A stretch of 64,000 nt of DNA from SHVZ01 sp044223515 (GTDB lineage Bacteria; Pseudomonadota; Alphaproteobacteria; SHVZ01). This document shows, in pieces, positions 16,232 to 25,206 of this stretch (within the stretch, counting starts at the first letter, position 1; the number at the start of each line of letters is the position of its first letter). The translations under genes and the position numbers were made by a program. The notes under the pieces were generated by a model that worked only from the letters and a program-made list of their open reading frames with translations, had not been told where the DNA came from and searched no databases. The stretch spans positions 11,508-75,507 of the forward strand of contig JBGALV010000008.1 in assembly GCA_044223515.1 (NCBI GenBank), read 5' to 3'.

Positions 16232-16960
16232 GTGCGGCGCCTTCTTCTCCTGATCGTGCTGCTGTTCGTCGTCGAGGCGCGGGCGGGGGAGAAGGTCGAT
16301 TTGGCGCTGGTGCTCGCGGTCGACGTGTCGAGCTCGATCGACGCGGAGGAGTTCCTGCTGCAGCGGAACGGCTATGCCGACGCCTTCCGCGATCCCCGCC
16401 TGATCGCGGCGATGATGAGCGGGCGCGAGAGGCGGATCGCGGTCACCCTGCTCGAATGGGCCGGCGCCTCGGGACAGATGCAGGTGTTCCCGTGGATGAT
16501 GGTCGACAGCCGCGCGTCCGCCCGCGCGCTCGCCGACAGGCTGCAGACCTCGCCGCGCCAGGTCTTCAACGGCCGCAGCACGTCGATCTCGGGCGCGATC
16601 GATGCCGGTGTCCGGCTCCTGGAGACCGTCCCCTTCGACGCCGACCGCCGCGTGATCGACGTCTCCGGCGACGGCCACAACAATGCCGGCCGCCCAGCCG
16701 GCATGGCGCGCGATGCCGCGGTGCTGAAGGGGGTCGTCATCAACGGGCTCGCGATCATGACCGACGACGGCATCCTCGACATCCACTACCGCGAGGAGGT
16801 GATCGGCGGGCCGGGCGCCTTCGTGCTCGGCATCGAGACCTTCGCCGAGTTCAAGGCGGCCATCCTGGCGAAGCTGATCCGCGAGGTCGCCGACCTGCCC
16901 GCGCATCTCGCGCCCACCCCGCGACAGCTCGCCGCTGCCTCCGTTTCTCAAGGCGACTGA
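16232..16960 (+). CDS. DUF1194 family secreted VWA-like protein
   Basis: 242-residue exported protein. A signal peptide MRRLLLLIVLLFVVEARA is followed by a von Willebrand A-like domain with a MIDAS-type motif AVDVSSSID, matching DUF1194. Other landmarks are NGRSTSISGAIDAG and VIDVSGDGHNNAG. Starts with GTG at 16232, eight bases after the hemY stop, and may be cotranscribed with the heme genes. Function unknown; VWA domains usually bind a protein partner through a metal ion. Confidence 0.88.
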   Translation: MRRLLLLIVLLFVVEARAGEKVDLALVLAVDVSSSIDAEEFLLQRNGYADAFRDPRLIAAMMSGRERRIAVTLLEWAGASGQMQVFPWMMVDSRASARALADRLQTSPRQVFNGRSTSISGAIDAGVRLLETVPFDADRRVIDVSGDGHNNAGRPAGMARDAAVLKGVVINGLAIMTDDGILDIHYREEVIGGPGAFVLGIETFAEFKAAILAKLIREVADLPAHLAPTPRQLAAASVSQGD

Positions 16961-17024
16961 TCCCGGTTGCCGCGTCCGGACTCCCGACCGAATATCCGCC
17001 GGCGATTCAGCAAAGGACATTTCG

Positions 17025-18437
17025 ATGGGCGACGCCCCCGATACCCGTAGCCGTACCCATGTCATCCGTTCCTGCGAATTCGGCGGCAGGGCCGGCGTCG
17101 CGCGCGGCGACATCACGCCGCCCGATGGCATCTATTTCCGGCTCTGGGGCAGTGCGAAGCACGACCAGCCCTCTGGCGTCCATCGCCCGATGCTGGCGAC
17201 GGCCGCCGTCTTCGCCGACTCGAAGGGCGAGACCCAGCTCGTATTGCTGACCATCGATCACAGCTGGTGGCGCTCGAAGGAGGACGAGGAGAGCTTCCGC
17301 TTCGCGATCCTTAATGCATCTGGCTTGCATGCGGACTGCCTGATCATCCAGCCGAGCCACTCGCATTCGGCGCCGATGATGGACCCCGACCTCGCCGACA
17401 AGCCCGGCGGCCATTTGGTGAAGGGCTATCGCGAGAAAGTCATCGCCACCTGCATCCGTCTCGTCGCCGAGGCGCGCGCGGCGATGGCGCCGGCGACGCT
17501 CACCTGGACGACTGGCCGCTGCGGCCTTGCCTTCAACCGCAACCTGCCGTCGCCGACCGAGGATCGGAGTCTCTGCGGCCTCAATCCGTTCATCGAGGCC
17601 GACGACACGGTGGTGATCGGGCGTGCCGCCGACGCGCAGGGCCGCGTGCTGTTCTCCCTCGTCAACTACGCCTGCCACCCGATCTCGCTCGGCGGCGGCA
17701 ACACCAAGGTCTCGCCCGACTACATCGGCGCGTTGCGCGAGACGGTGGAGAAGGAGACCGGCGGCGCGCCGTGTCTCTTCCTGCATGGCGCCTCCGGCGA
17801 CATGGCGCCGAGGCGGGCCTACGAATCCGACCCGGCGATCGCCGACAAGAACGGCCGCGAGCTGGGATTTGCCGCGCTCTCCGGCCTCACCTCGATGCTG
17901 ACCCCGGGCATGGATCTCGTCTTCCAGGGTGCCGAGGAGTCGGCGACGCCGCTGGCGATCTGGCGCGAGAAGCCGGCGAAGGTGAACGGCGCGATCGGCG
18001 CGCGGCACCTGACCGTGCGGCTCGAGGTCGCCGACATGCCGACGCGCGACGATCTCGAGCGGCAGATCGCATCCTGCACCGACCGCGCGACGCTGGAACG
18101 CCTCAATCGCGCGAAGTTGCGGCGCCTTTCGGTCGGTGACGACCGCGAGATGGATGTGGGGTTCTGGATCTGGCAGCTCGGCGATGCCTTCGTCGTGGCG
18201 ATGCCGGGCGAGATGCACACCGAGTTCCAGATGCGCCTTCGCGACCGCTTCCCGCAGGCCAAGATCGCGGTGATGAACATCGCCAACGGCTCGCTGGGAT
18301 ACCTGCCGCCGGCCGAGGAGTTCGGCATGCGCACCTACCAGGCGCAGATCGCGCTCCACAAGAGCGGCTCGAACGACCGTGTACTGGAGGCGGCAACGGC
18401 GGCGATCAAGGAGATGATCGGGACGTCGCGAGTGTAA
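17025..18437 (+). CDS. Neutral ceramidase-like hydrolase (N-terminal domain family)
   Basis: 470-residue protein resembling the alkaline/neutral non-lysosomal ceramidase N-terminal domain. GRAGVARGDITPP is the usual beginning. PSHSHSAPMM and NYACHPISLGGGN supply His ligands, HGASGDMAPRR resembles the nucleophile-containing region, and MPGEMHTEF and NIANGSLGYLPPAEEFG match the late metal site. No signal peptide and no C-terminal ceramidase domain are evident, so it may act in the cytoplasm on another amide. AAAGGA precedes the ATG. Convergent with the glycosyltransferase gene that follows. Confidence 0.75.
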   Translation: MGDAPDTRSRTHVIRSCEFGGRAGVARGDITPPDGIYFRLWGSAKHDQPSGVHRPMLATAAVFADSKGETQLVLLTIDHSWWRSKEDEESFRFAILNASGLHADCLIIQPSHSHSAPMMDPDLADKPGGHLVKGYREKVIATCIRLVAEARAAMAPATLTWTTGRCGLAFNRNLPSPTEDRSLCGLNPFIEADDTVVIGRAADAQGRVLFSLVNYACHPISLGGGNTKVSPDYIGALRETVEKETGGAPCLFLHGASGDMAPRRAYESDPAIADKNGRELGFAALSGLTSMLTPGMDLVFQGAEESATPLAIWREKPAKVNGAIGARHLTVRLEVADMPTRDDLERQIASCTDRATLERLNRAKLRRLSVGDDREMDVGFWIWQLGDAFVVAMPGEMHTEFQMRLRDRFPQAKIAVMNIANGSLGYLPPAEEFGMRTYQAQIALHKSGSNDRVLEAATAAIKEMIGTSRV

Positions 18438-18445
18438 GACGAGAG

Positions 18446-19594
18446 TCAGCGAGTTCTTATCGCAGCGGTGACGATCTCGACCGACTTCCTCAGCCCGTCG
18501 AGGTCGATCGAGCCGGCTGCCGGCTTTCCTCGCGCCGCCGCTCTGTTCACCGCCTCGGCGAGGCGCTCGGGCGTGAGGCCGGCTTCGGCGACGGTATCGA
18601 CGAGGCCGCGCGCCGCGAGAAGCTCGGCACGCGTCGTCTGCTCCGTCTCGGCACCGCGCGCGAAGGGCACGACGACGCCGCGCGATCCGACCGCCATCAG
18701 CTCCATCAGCGTGTTGTAGCCGGCCTGGCTGATCGAGAGCCGGCAGCGCGCCAGCATCTCGACGAAGTCGGGTCGTGCCGGCTCGACGATCACGCCGTCG
18801 GGCGCCGCAGCCTTCAGGTCCCCCATCAGAGACGGCGGCAGGTTGGCGCCGAGCAGCAGGCGCCAGACGTGGTCCTTCAGCACCGTCAACGGGCGTGCGG
18901 CGAGCGCGATCCTGAGAAGCTCCTCGCCGACGGCGCCGCCGCCGACGGAGACCAGAACCTCACTCTTCCCCGGTCCTGCATCGCTTCGGCGCGTCGCCGA
19001 GGTCTCGACGAGATACCCGGTATAGGCGAGCTGGCCTGCAATCTCGCGGGCGAGCGGGAACGTCGCCTCCAGCGGGACGAGACGTGGGTCCCCGTGCACG
19101 AGGATAGTGTCGAAGCCTTCGCGCACTGTTCTCAGGAACTCGGCCTCGCGATCCGGCCGCGGCCGATGAATCAGGATGTCGCGCACCGAGCCGAACACCT
19201 TCGGCCGCGGCGACGCGGCGCGGGCGCGCTCGATCAGCGGGATGAGCTCGAAGCGGAGCGCACGCCGGCCGAACGGGAACATCTCGATCACCAGCGCGTC
19301 GGGCCTGGTCTTTTCGTAGAGATCGAGCAGCGCCTCCCGACGCCGCGCGCGCCAGGCGTCGTCGATGGGGACGTCGTTCTCATCCAGCAGGACCTTGAAC
19401 GTCTCGTCGGCGGAGCGTGCTGACGGCAGCTGCACGAGGCGCGCGCCGCCGAGATCGAGCCTCGGCACCGGCACGCCGCCCGAGGCGACGACGACTTCGA
19501 TGCCGGCGGCGGAGAGCCCGCGGGCCAGGGCCGCGGCGCGGCGCAGGTGGCCGATGCCGAGCAGGTGCTGGACGTGAATGAGGACGCGGCTCAC
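18446..19594 (-). CDS. Glycosyltransferase, MurG-like/COG4671 type
   Basis: 382-residue GT-B fold protein. N-terminus VLIHVQHLLGIGHLRRAAALARGL is the nucleotide-sugar transferase beginning of the COG4671/MurG-like group; the C-terminal half has VSVGGGAVGEELL and the donor-site segment SQAGYNTLMELMAVGSRGVVVPF. GTG start at 19594 overlaps the stop of the histidine phosphatase gene (GTGA). It is related to the protein at 23779-25035, suggesting an old duplication within one glycan cluster. Acceptor and donor unknown. Confidence 0.85.
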   Translation of the reverse strand: MSRVLIHVQHLLGIGHLRRAAALARGLSAAGIEVVVASGGVPVPRLDLGGARLVQLPSARSADETFKVLLDENDVPIDDAWRARRREALLDLYEKTRPDALVIEMFPFGRRALRFELIPLIERARAASPRPKVFGSVRDILIHRPRPDREAEFLRTVREGFDTILVHGDPRLVPLEATFPLAREIAGQLAYTGYLVETSATRRSDAGPGKSEVLVSVGGGAVGEELLRIALAARPLTVLKDHVWRLLLGANLPPSLMGDLKAAAPDGVIVEPARPDFVEMLARCRLSISQAGYNTLMELMAVGSRGVVVPFARGAETEQTTRAELLAARGLVDTVAEAGLTPERLAEAVNRAAARGKPAAGSIDLDGLRKSVEIVTAAIRTR

Positions 19595-20157
19595 GGCGCA
19601 AGCGGCAGGTTGAGCTTGTCGAGGGTCAGGCGCGTGCCGTCCCAGGTGTAGAGATGCGCGGAGGCCGCCGCCATGCGCTCGGGCGGCTTGTCCTGCATGG
19701 TCCAGCCGGTGGCGAGCGCGTAGACCGCGCGCAGCACGCCGTTGTGCGTGACCACCACGGCCGGCCTGGTCAGCGTCGCCAGCCAGTCGAGGAGGCGTGC
19801 CTGCACCTGGCGCACGCTTTCGCCGCCGGGCGCGGCGAGGTCGAGGCCGCGCTGCTCGACCTCCTTGAAGCCGGGACGCTCGCGCAGCTTGGCGAGCGTG
19901 TGTCCTTCCCATTCACCCCAGCTGGTCTCGATCAAACGGTCGTCGAAGCGTGGCGTGAGGCCGAGCAGCGCGGCGGTCTCGCGGGTCCGCGTGAGCGGGC
20001 TCGCCCAGGGTTCGAAGCCGGCCACCGCTTCCGGCAGGCGCCAGGTCTGGGCGAAGGCGCGCCCTTCCTCCGACAACGGGATGTCCGTGCGGCCCTGCAG
20101 GCGATGGCTCGCGTTCCATTCGGTCGGCGCGTGGCGAAGGAAAGCGACCTGGATCAT
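19591..20157 (-). CDS. Histidine phosphatase family protein
   Basis: 188-residue phosphoglycerate-mutase-like phosphatase. The catalytic motif is FLRHAPTEWN (His9) and the second His lies in VVTHNG; WASPLTRTRETA carries the conserved Arg, and ETSWGEWEG is typical of CobC/alpha-ribazole-phosphatase-like members. It is sandwiched between glycosyltransferase genes with four-base overlaps on both sides, so its substrate is probably a sugar phosphate or lipid-linked phosphate of the same pathway. That assignment is inference. Confidence 0.9.
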   Translation of the reverse strand: MIQVAFLRHAPTEWNASHRLQGRTDIPLSEEGRAFAQTWRLPEAVAGFEPWASPLTRTRETAALLGLTPRFDDRLIETSWGEWEGHTLAKLRERPGFKEVEQRGLDLAAPGGESVRQVQARLLDWLATLTRPAVVVTHNGVLRAVYALATGWTMQDKPPERMAAASAHLYTWDGTRLTLDKLNLPLAP

Positions 20158-21221
20158 CGCGTCACCGACGTGAGGATCGCATCGAGCCGCCGCGCGGCCT
20201 CGGGCAGGTCGTGGCTGTCCTTGATGTGGGCGCGCGCGGCGGTTCCCATCGCGCGCCGTCGCACCGGATCGTCGAGCAGGGAAGCGACGGCGTCGGCGAA
20301 GGCGGCGACATCCCCGGGCGGCGTGACGAGGCCGCTGACGCCGTCGGCGACGATCTCCGGCACGCCGCCGTAGCCGCCGGCGATCACCGGCGTGCCGGCG
20401 GCCTGGGCCTCGAGCAGCACCATGCCGAAGGCTTCGTCGACCGCGGGCCAGACCAGGAGGTCGGCGGCCGCATAGAGCGCGGGCAGCGCGTCAGGTTCGG
20501 CGGCGCCGTGGAAAGTGACGCGCTCGCCGAGTGATGCGAAGGCGTCTTCGATCTCCCGGCGCGCGACGCCGTCGCCGACGATCCTGAGCCGCCAGCGCCG
20601 GTCGGCGATCCGCTTCAAGGCGGCGGCGAGCAGCAGATAGGACTTCAGCTTCGCGTCCGCCCGCATCATGCCGACGGCGAGAAGCTCGGGCGGATCATTG
20701 GCGGCGCGCGATACGGCGAACGGCGTCGAGTCGAGGAAGGGCGGGAAGTGATGGAGCTTCTGCGTCACCGGCGCCAGGCATTCCATGTCGAGCCGCGACA
20801 GAGCCAGCACCACAGCCGCCTGGCCGAGCGCGTCGACGACCGCCTGGTGACCGCGGGCGAAGCGGCCGGCCGCACGCTTCGGTGCGACCGATGCCTCCAC
20901 GACGAGATAGGGAATGCCGAGCGCGCGGGCGACCGTCGGACCGATCCAGTCGGGCGCTTTGTAGTAGAGGTGATAGGTCAGCCAGGCCGCCGGCGGCTCC
21001 GGCTTCAGGCGCTCGATGCACTGCGTCGCCTCGGCGCTGCCCTTTGCCTCGATGCTGCCGTCGCGGTCGCCTTCCGAATCCCGGCTGCGGAATCGCGATG
21101 CCAGCATCGGCATGTGGCCGCCCGCCCTCAGAGCCTCCATCAAAAGCCGCGCGACGCGCCGGTCGCCGGATGGCGTCGGGTGATCGGGCGGCTTCAGCGG
21201 CGCATAGAAGGCGACGCGCAT
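20154..21221 (-). CDS. Glycosyltransferase family 4-like protein
   Basis: 355-residue GT-B glycosyltransferase. Begins MRVAFYAPLKPPDHPTPSGDRRVARLL. The donor-binding helix region is seen in ADLLVWPAVDEAFGMVLLEAQAAGTPVIAGGYGGVPEIV with the family's EAFG...E pattern. It overlaps the histidine phosphatase gene by four bases and follows the NTF2-like gene by three bases. Likely retaining mechanism as in GT4; specific sugar unknown. Confidence 0.92.
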   Translation of the reverse strand: MRVAFYAPLKPPDHPTPSGDRRVARLLMEALRAGGHMPMLASRFRSRDSEGDRDGSIEAKGSAEATQCIERLKPEPPAAWLTYHLYYKAPDWIGPTVARALGIPYLVVEASVAPKRAAGRFARGHQAVVDALGQAAVVLALSRLDMECLAPVTQKLHHFPPFLDSTPFAVSRAANDPPELLAVGMMRADAKLKSYLLLAAALKRIADRRWRLRIVGDGVARREIEDAFASLGERVTFHGAAEPDALPALYAAADLLVWPAVDEAFGMVLLEAQAAGTPVIAGGYGGVPEIVADGVSGLVTPPGDVAAFADAVASLLDDPVRRRAMGTAARAHIKDSHDLPEAARRLDAILTSVTR

Positions 21222-21224
21222 CGA

Positions 21225-21692
21225 TCAGCCGGTTACCGCCGCTGCTCGTTCCTGCGCGAGCTTCATGATGCCGAAGTTGCCGCTCTGGCGGGTGGCGATC
21301 AGCTTCACCGCCTCGATCTTCCAGGATCCCGCGATCCTGCGCAGCTTGAACTCGTAGCGGCCGCCGACGGTCCACGCGTCCTTTCCGGCCAGCGCCGGCT
21401 CGACCATCGTGTGCAGCGCCGCGACCTGGGTCTCGGCGAAGGCGCTGTCGCCCTCGACGTCGATCAGGTGGTTGGTGATCAGGTGCTGGGCGCAGGTGAA
21501 CTGCGGGATCACCTTCTTCCACGCATCGACGAGGTCGGGCGCCTTGGTCTTCTGAACGTCGCCACCGAACAGCGACGTGTAGTCGACTGTCACCTCCGGC
21601 GCGAACAGTGCCAGCAGCTTGTCCCAGCGGTGCGTGTCGGTGTGGAGCCCGAAGGCGTTGAGCACGCGCGTGATCTCTTCGGTCGTCGACAT
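21225..21692 (-). CDS. NTF2-like/SnoaL-like domain protein
   Basis: 155-residue protein with the SnoaL-like (NTF2 fold) pattern: EITRVLNAFGLHTDTHRWDKLLALFAPEVTVDY, then HLITNHLIDVEGDSAFAETQVAALH and GGRYEFKLRRIAGSWKIEAVKL. The fold is used by isomerases, dehydratases and binding proteins. Start at 21692 with GGAGGCTCCGGGAGG-like sequence upstream. It lies between a phosphatase and a glycosyltransferase gene on the same strand; there is no direct hint of its ligand. Confidence 0.85.
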   Translation of the reverse strand: MSTTEEITRVLNAFGLHTDTHRWDKLLALFAPEVTVDYTSLFGGDVQKTKAPDLVDAWKKVIPQFTCAQHLITNHLIDVEGDSAFAETQVAALHTMVEPALAGKDAWTVGGRYEFKLRRIAGSWKIEAVKLIATRQSGNFGIMKLAQERAAAVTG

Positions 21693-21718
21693 CGCGGAGG
21701 CTCCGGGAGGAAAGGGGA

Positions 21719-22564
21719 TCAGATGTCGGCGTTCGGCATCAGCGTGCCGGCGCGGAAGATGCGGTAGCGGCCGTCCTCGATCTCCGCGCCGGTGACGTAG
21801 CCCGTCCGCGCGCTGCCGCCGTCGAGGCCGAGGCGGTCGCACTGGAAGAGATGCGGGTCGCTCTGACCGGTCAGCGCGCGATGCTTCGGCGGCGGCGTGT
21901 GGCCGTGCACGACGAGCGTGCCGCCGAAGCCGCCGGTCCAGTCGAGGAAGCCCTTCTGGATCCAGGCCCAGGTCGCCGCCGAGTCCGACATCCATGGCCG
22001 CGCCAGGTATTCGTCGAGATCGCAGCCCGGCTCGATCCCGGCATGGAGGAAGACCGTGTTGCCGAGCTTCACATGGGAGCGCATCGCGTAGAACTTCTTC
22101 GCCGCGTCCTCGCCGAGCGCGGCCGAGAGCAGCGTCGCGCTCGGCTCTGCATGCGGATCGCCGACGCGCTGACGCATCTCTTCCAGCACCTTCTCGCCAC
22201 CCATGCTCTCGCTTCGCCACTTGGCCTCGGCCTTCTCGGCATAAGGACTGTCGGTGACGAGGAGGAGGAGCAGCTGCTCGTGGTTGCCCATCAGGCGGTC
22301 GACGCGGCCGATGCCGGGCGTCGCTTCCGCCTCGGCCCATTGGCGCAGCACGCCCAGATTGTCGGGGCCGCGGTCGATCATGTCGCCGAGGAAGATCAGG
22401 CGATGGTCGCCGCCCTTCTCCGACGCGGCTTTGCCGATGGCGCCGAGCAGCGCCCTCAGCTCCTTGCCGCAGCCATGGATGTCGCCGACCGCGAACACCG
22501 TCTCGCCGATCGCGAACGGCGCGGGCTTCCACTCGGAGATCTCGACGGGCACCGGGGAGGTCAT
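21719..22564 (-). CDS. PPP-family metallophosphoesterase (serine/threonine phosphatase-like)
   Basis: 281-residue metallophosphatase. The three PPP motifs are present: GDIHG (27-31), GDMIDRG (60-66) and GNHE (93-96), with later metal His residues in FLHAGIEPG and VVHGHTPPP. It could act on phosphoproteins or on a small molecule such as Ap4A. The start MTSPVPVE at 22564 is chosen by family; an in-frame continuation into the upstream glycosyltransferase exists but is explained by a frameshift there. Confidence 0.92.
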   Translation of the reverse strand: MTSPVPVEISEWKPAPFAIGETVFAVGDIHGCGKELRALLGAIGKAASEKGGDHRLIFLGDMIDRGPDNLGVLRQWAEAEATPGIGRVDRLMGNHEQLLLLLVTDSPYAEKAEAKWRSESMGGEKVLEEMRQRVGDPHAEPSATLLSAALGEDAAKKFYAMRSHVKLGNTVFLHAGIEPGCDLDEYLARPWMSDSAATWAWIQKGFLDWTGGFGGTLVVHGHTPPPKHRALTGQSDPHLFQCDRLGLDGGSARTGYVTGAEIEDGRYRIFRAGTLMPNADI

Positions 22565-22574
22565 GGGGAAGAGT

Positions 22575-23767
22575 TTAGCGCGAAGTGGCGGCTTCGCGGA
22601 GCTTCTCTGCGAGCCGGTCCAGCTCCGGTTCCTGGTCGAAGCGGGCGCGGAGACGGTCGTGGCCGGCGCGGCGATGAGGCGGGCGAGCGCATCCGAGAGG
22701 CCATCGACGTCGCCAGGTCGGGCCAGGAGCCCTGTCACGCCGTTCTCGATCAACTCGGGGATCGCCGACACGCTGGTGGCGACGCAGGCGGCCGCCTGAC
22801 TCTGCGCCTCCATCAACACGTTCGGCAGCCCGTCGCGGTCGCCGTCGCCGGCGATGCGGCTGGCGAGCGCGAATATGTCCGCTTGGCGAAGCGCGGCCAG
22901 CACCTCGGCTTTCGGCTGCTGGCCCTTCCAGGTCATGCGGTCGGCGATGCCGGCGCTTTCCGCCTGGGCCTTCATCTCGGGCAGAAGCGGGCCGCCGCCG
23001 ATATGGGTGAAGCGCCAGGGCGGATCCTTCGGCAGCTTCGCCAGCGCCGCGATCAAGTCCGGGAAGCCCTTCTTCTCGACGGCGCGGCCGATCGAGACGA
23101 TCTCGACCGGGCCCGACCGCGTGCTGCGGTCCGGCGGTACCGGCCAGCCTTCGAGGTCGAGGCCGTGATACAAGAGGCCGACGCGATCGGGTGGCGCCAG
23201 CGACGCGAGATGCGCGTGGCCCGAGCCCGTGCAGGTGACGGCGAAGGCGGCGTCGCCGAGCTTCTCCGACAGCTCCCAGTCAGGCGTCGTCCAGATGTCC
23301 TTGGCATGCGCCGAGACCGCGAACGGCAACCCCCGGATCAGCGCCGCATAGCGCGCGACCGAGGCGGGCGTGTGCAGGAAATGCGCATAGACCGCCTGGA
23401 TCTCGTCCGGCATCTCGGCGGCGAGGACGAGCGCCTGGCCGAAGCGGCGGACGCGGTTCGGCGTGAAGTCGCGGCGGAGGTCGGCGAGGAAGGTCCGGCG
23501 CGCTGCGGCGTAGCCCGCGAGGTGGCGCACCGCGCCCCACGCACGCAGCACGCGGAGCCAGCCCTGATGGAGATACTCAGGCAGATAGACGATCGGCGCC
23601 GCGATCTCCGCATGGATCGGGTGCACGTGCTTGTCCGTGGGCAGGCGCAGCGAGTAGAGGCGGAGATCGAGCCCGCGCTTCTCCAGGCCCAGGATTTCCT
23701 TGGCGATGAAGGTCTCGGACAGGCGCGGGTAGCCCTTGACCACGACGGCGACGACGGGACCGCTCAA
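22575..23767 (-). CDS. Glycosyltransferase family 4-like protein, C-terminus frameshifted
   Basis: GT-B glycosyltransferase of about 396 residues once corrected. The N-terminal half begins SGPVVAVVVKGYPRLSETFIAKEILGLEKRG, typical of exopolysaccharide transferases of the WcaL/AmsK type; the C-terminal half has EIVSIGRAVEKKGFPDLI and the donor region GDGDRDGLPNVLMEAQS. After LARLIAAPA the open frame turns into low-complexity sequence and runs on into the phosphatase. The neighbouring frame instead gives RAGHDRLRARFDQEPELDRL and stops at 22575, a convincing natural end. One base is apparently missing near 22655-22675. TTG at 23767 is the best start, 11 bases after the preceding gene. Confidence 0.82.
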
Positions 23768-23778
23768 AGGGGAGAAGC

Positions 23779-25035
23779 TCAGAGCGTCGGCGCGCGGAAG
23801 GCGGCGGCGACGGCGCGCTGGCGCGCGACCTTCAGGCGCGGGCGGATCGGCCGGGCCAGCGCCTCGGTCACGAGCCTGTCGACGACGTCGAGCCCGTCGA
23901 GCAGCCCTTCCGGGGCGGCGGCCGAGGGCGGCTTTTGCTTCGGCAGCCGGCGGAGCGCCTTCACCATCACCTTGGTGTCGCGCACGCCGTCGTCGCCGAG
24001 CATCGCCGAAAGTCCCACTTCCTCGAAGCGCTGGGCGCGGATGAACTGCTCGAGCCGGGGCGTGGTGCGTGGCACGATGAGCGCGCGCTTGTCGAAGGAC
24101 AGGATCTCACAGAGCGTGTTGTAGCCGCCCATCGCGACGACGCCGGCGGCGTTCGCCATCAGCGTTTCCATGTGCGCGTCGAAGGTGATCGCCTCGACCT
24201 GCGGCAGCCGCTCGGCGCGGCGGAGGAAGTCGGCCTGGAACTCCGGCTGCATGAACGGGCCGGTCACGATCAGCGCCCGCCACGGCAGGTCCTTGTCGGC
24301 CTCGTAGGCGCGGAGCACCCAGTCGGTCAGCGCCTCGCCGTCGCCGCCGCCGCCGGACGTGACCAGCAGGTACGGCTCCTTCTTGAGGTCGAGGCGGGTG
24401 GCGACCGCCGGCTGATGCTGGGAGGCGCTGCGCCGGAGGTAGCCGGTGTAGGAGACCTTGCGAAGCACCGACTGCGGCAGATCGATGCCGGAGAGCGGAT
24501 CGTGGATGCCCTCCTGGCCGTAGACCCAGATCTCGTCGTAGAGGTCGCGGAGCGCCGGCAGCACGTTCTTGCGTTCCCATTCGGGCGCCAGCAGCGTCGG
24601 CTCGTCGAGCACGTCGCGAAGGCCCAGCACCAGCGGCGTGCCGCGGGCCTTGAGCATCGTCAGCGTGTCCTTGACCTCGCCGCGGAGACCGAGCGGCTCC
24701 TTGTCGACCAGGAACAGGTCGGGGTCGAAGATGTCGGCCGTGTGCTTGATGATCGAGGCGCGGAGCGCCAGCGTCTCCTCGATGTCGATATGCAGGTTGA
24801 GCGAGGTGTACTCGCCGTTCCTCAGCTTGATCACGCCCGGCACGCGCACGAAGTCGACGCGCGAGCGGAAGTCGAAGCTGCCGATGATGGGCGAGCCCGA
24901 GAGGATCATCACGGAGAGATCGGAATGCCGCTCGACCAGGGCATGCGCGATCGCACGGCAACGGCGGAGATGGCCGAGCCCGAGCGTGTCGTGGCTGTAG
25001 ATCAGGATGCGCCGGTTCGCGCGGCGGGCAGCCAT
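23779..25035 (-). CDS. Glycosyltransferase, MurG-like/COG4671 type
   Basis: 418-residue protein, first gene of the leftward glycosyltransferase series. ILIYSHDTLGLGHLRRCRAIAHAL is the characteristic N-terminus; LVTSGGGGDGEALTDWVLRAYEA and VVAMGGYNTLCEILSFDKRALIVPR mark the donor-binding domain. It is divergent from the ABC gene at 25207, with 171 bases between them. Its role is probably addition of one sugar during synthesis of a cell-surface glycan; the donor is not determinable. Confidence 0.87.
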   Translation of the reverse strand: MAARRANRRILIYSHDTLGLGHLRRCRAIAHALVERHSDLSVMILSGSPIIGSFDFRSRVDFVRVPGVIKLRNGEYTSLNLHIDIEETLALRASIIKHTADIFDPDLFLVDKEPLGLRGEVKDTLTMLKARGTPLVLGLRDVLDEPTLLAPEWERKNVLPALRDLYDEIWVYGQEGIHDPLSGIDLPQSVLRKVSYTGYLRRSASQHQPAVATRLDLKKEPYLLVTSGGGGDGEALTDWVLRAYEADKDLPWRALIVTGPFMQPEFQADFLRRAERLPQVEAITFDAHMETLMANAAGVVAMGGYNTLCEILSFDKRALIVPRTTPRLEQFIRAQRFEEVGLSAMLGDDGVRDTKVMVKALRRLPKQKPPSAAAPEGLLDGLDVVDRLVTEALARPIRPRLKVARQRAVAAAFRAPTL

Positions 25036-25206
25036 GGTGTTTGGGCCCTAGTTCCCCCCGGTTTCAGGCTCCGAACTATGGCATATCGCTTATGACCGCC
25101 CCAAGGCCGATTTGAGTAGCGCCTGCTTGACCTTATGGGCATGGACAAGTGCCCTGATTGTAGGCAGCCTTAGCGTTCTTTTAGGTTCGGGTGGGTCGTC
25201 GCTCGC

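Noticed and set aside
21719..23767. A true glycosyltransferase-phosphatase fusion protein
   Set aside because: The linker is not protein-like and the adjacent frame gives a proper GT end and stop; a frameshift is the simpler explanation.
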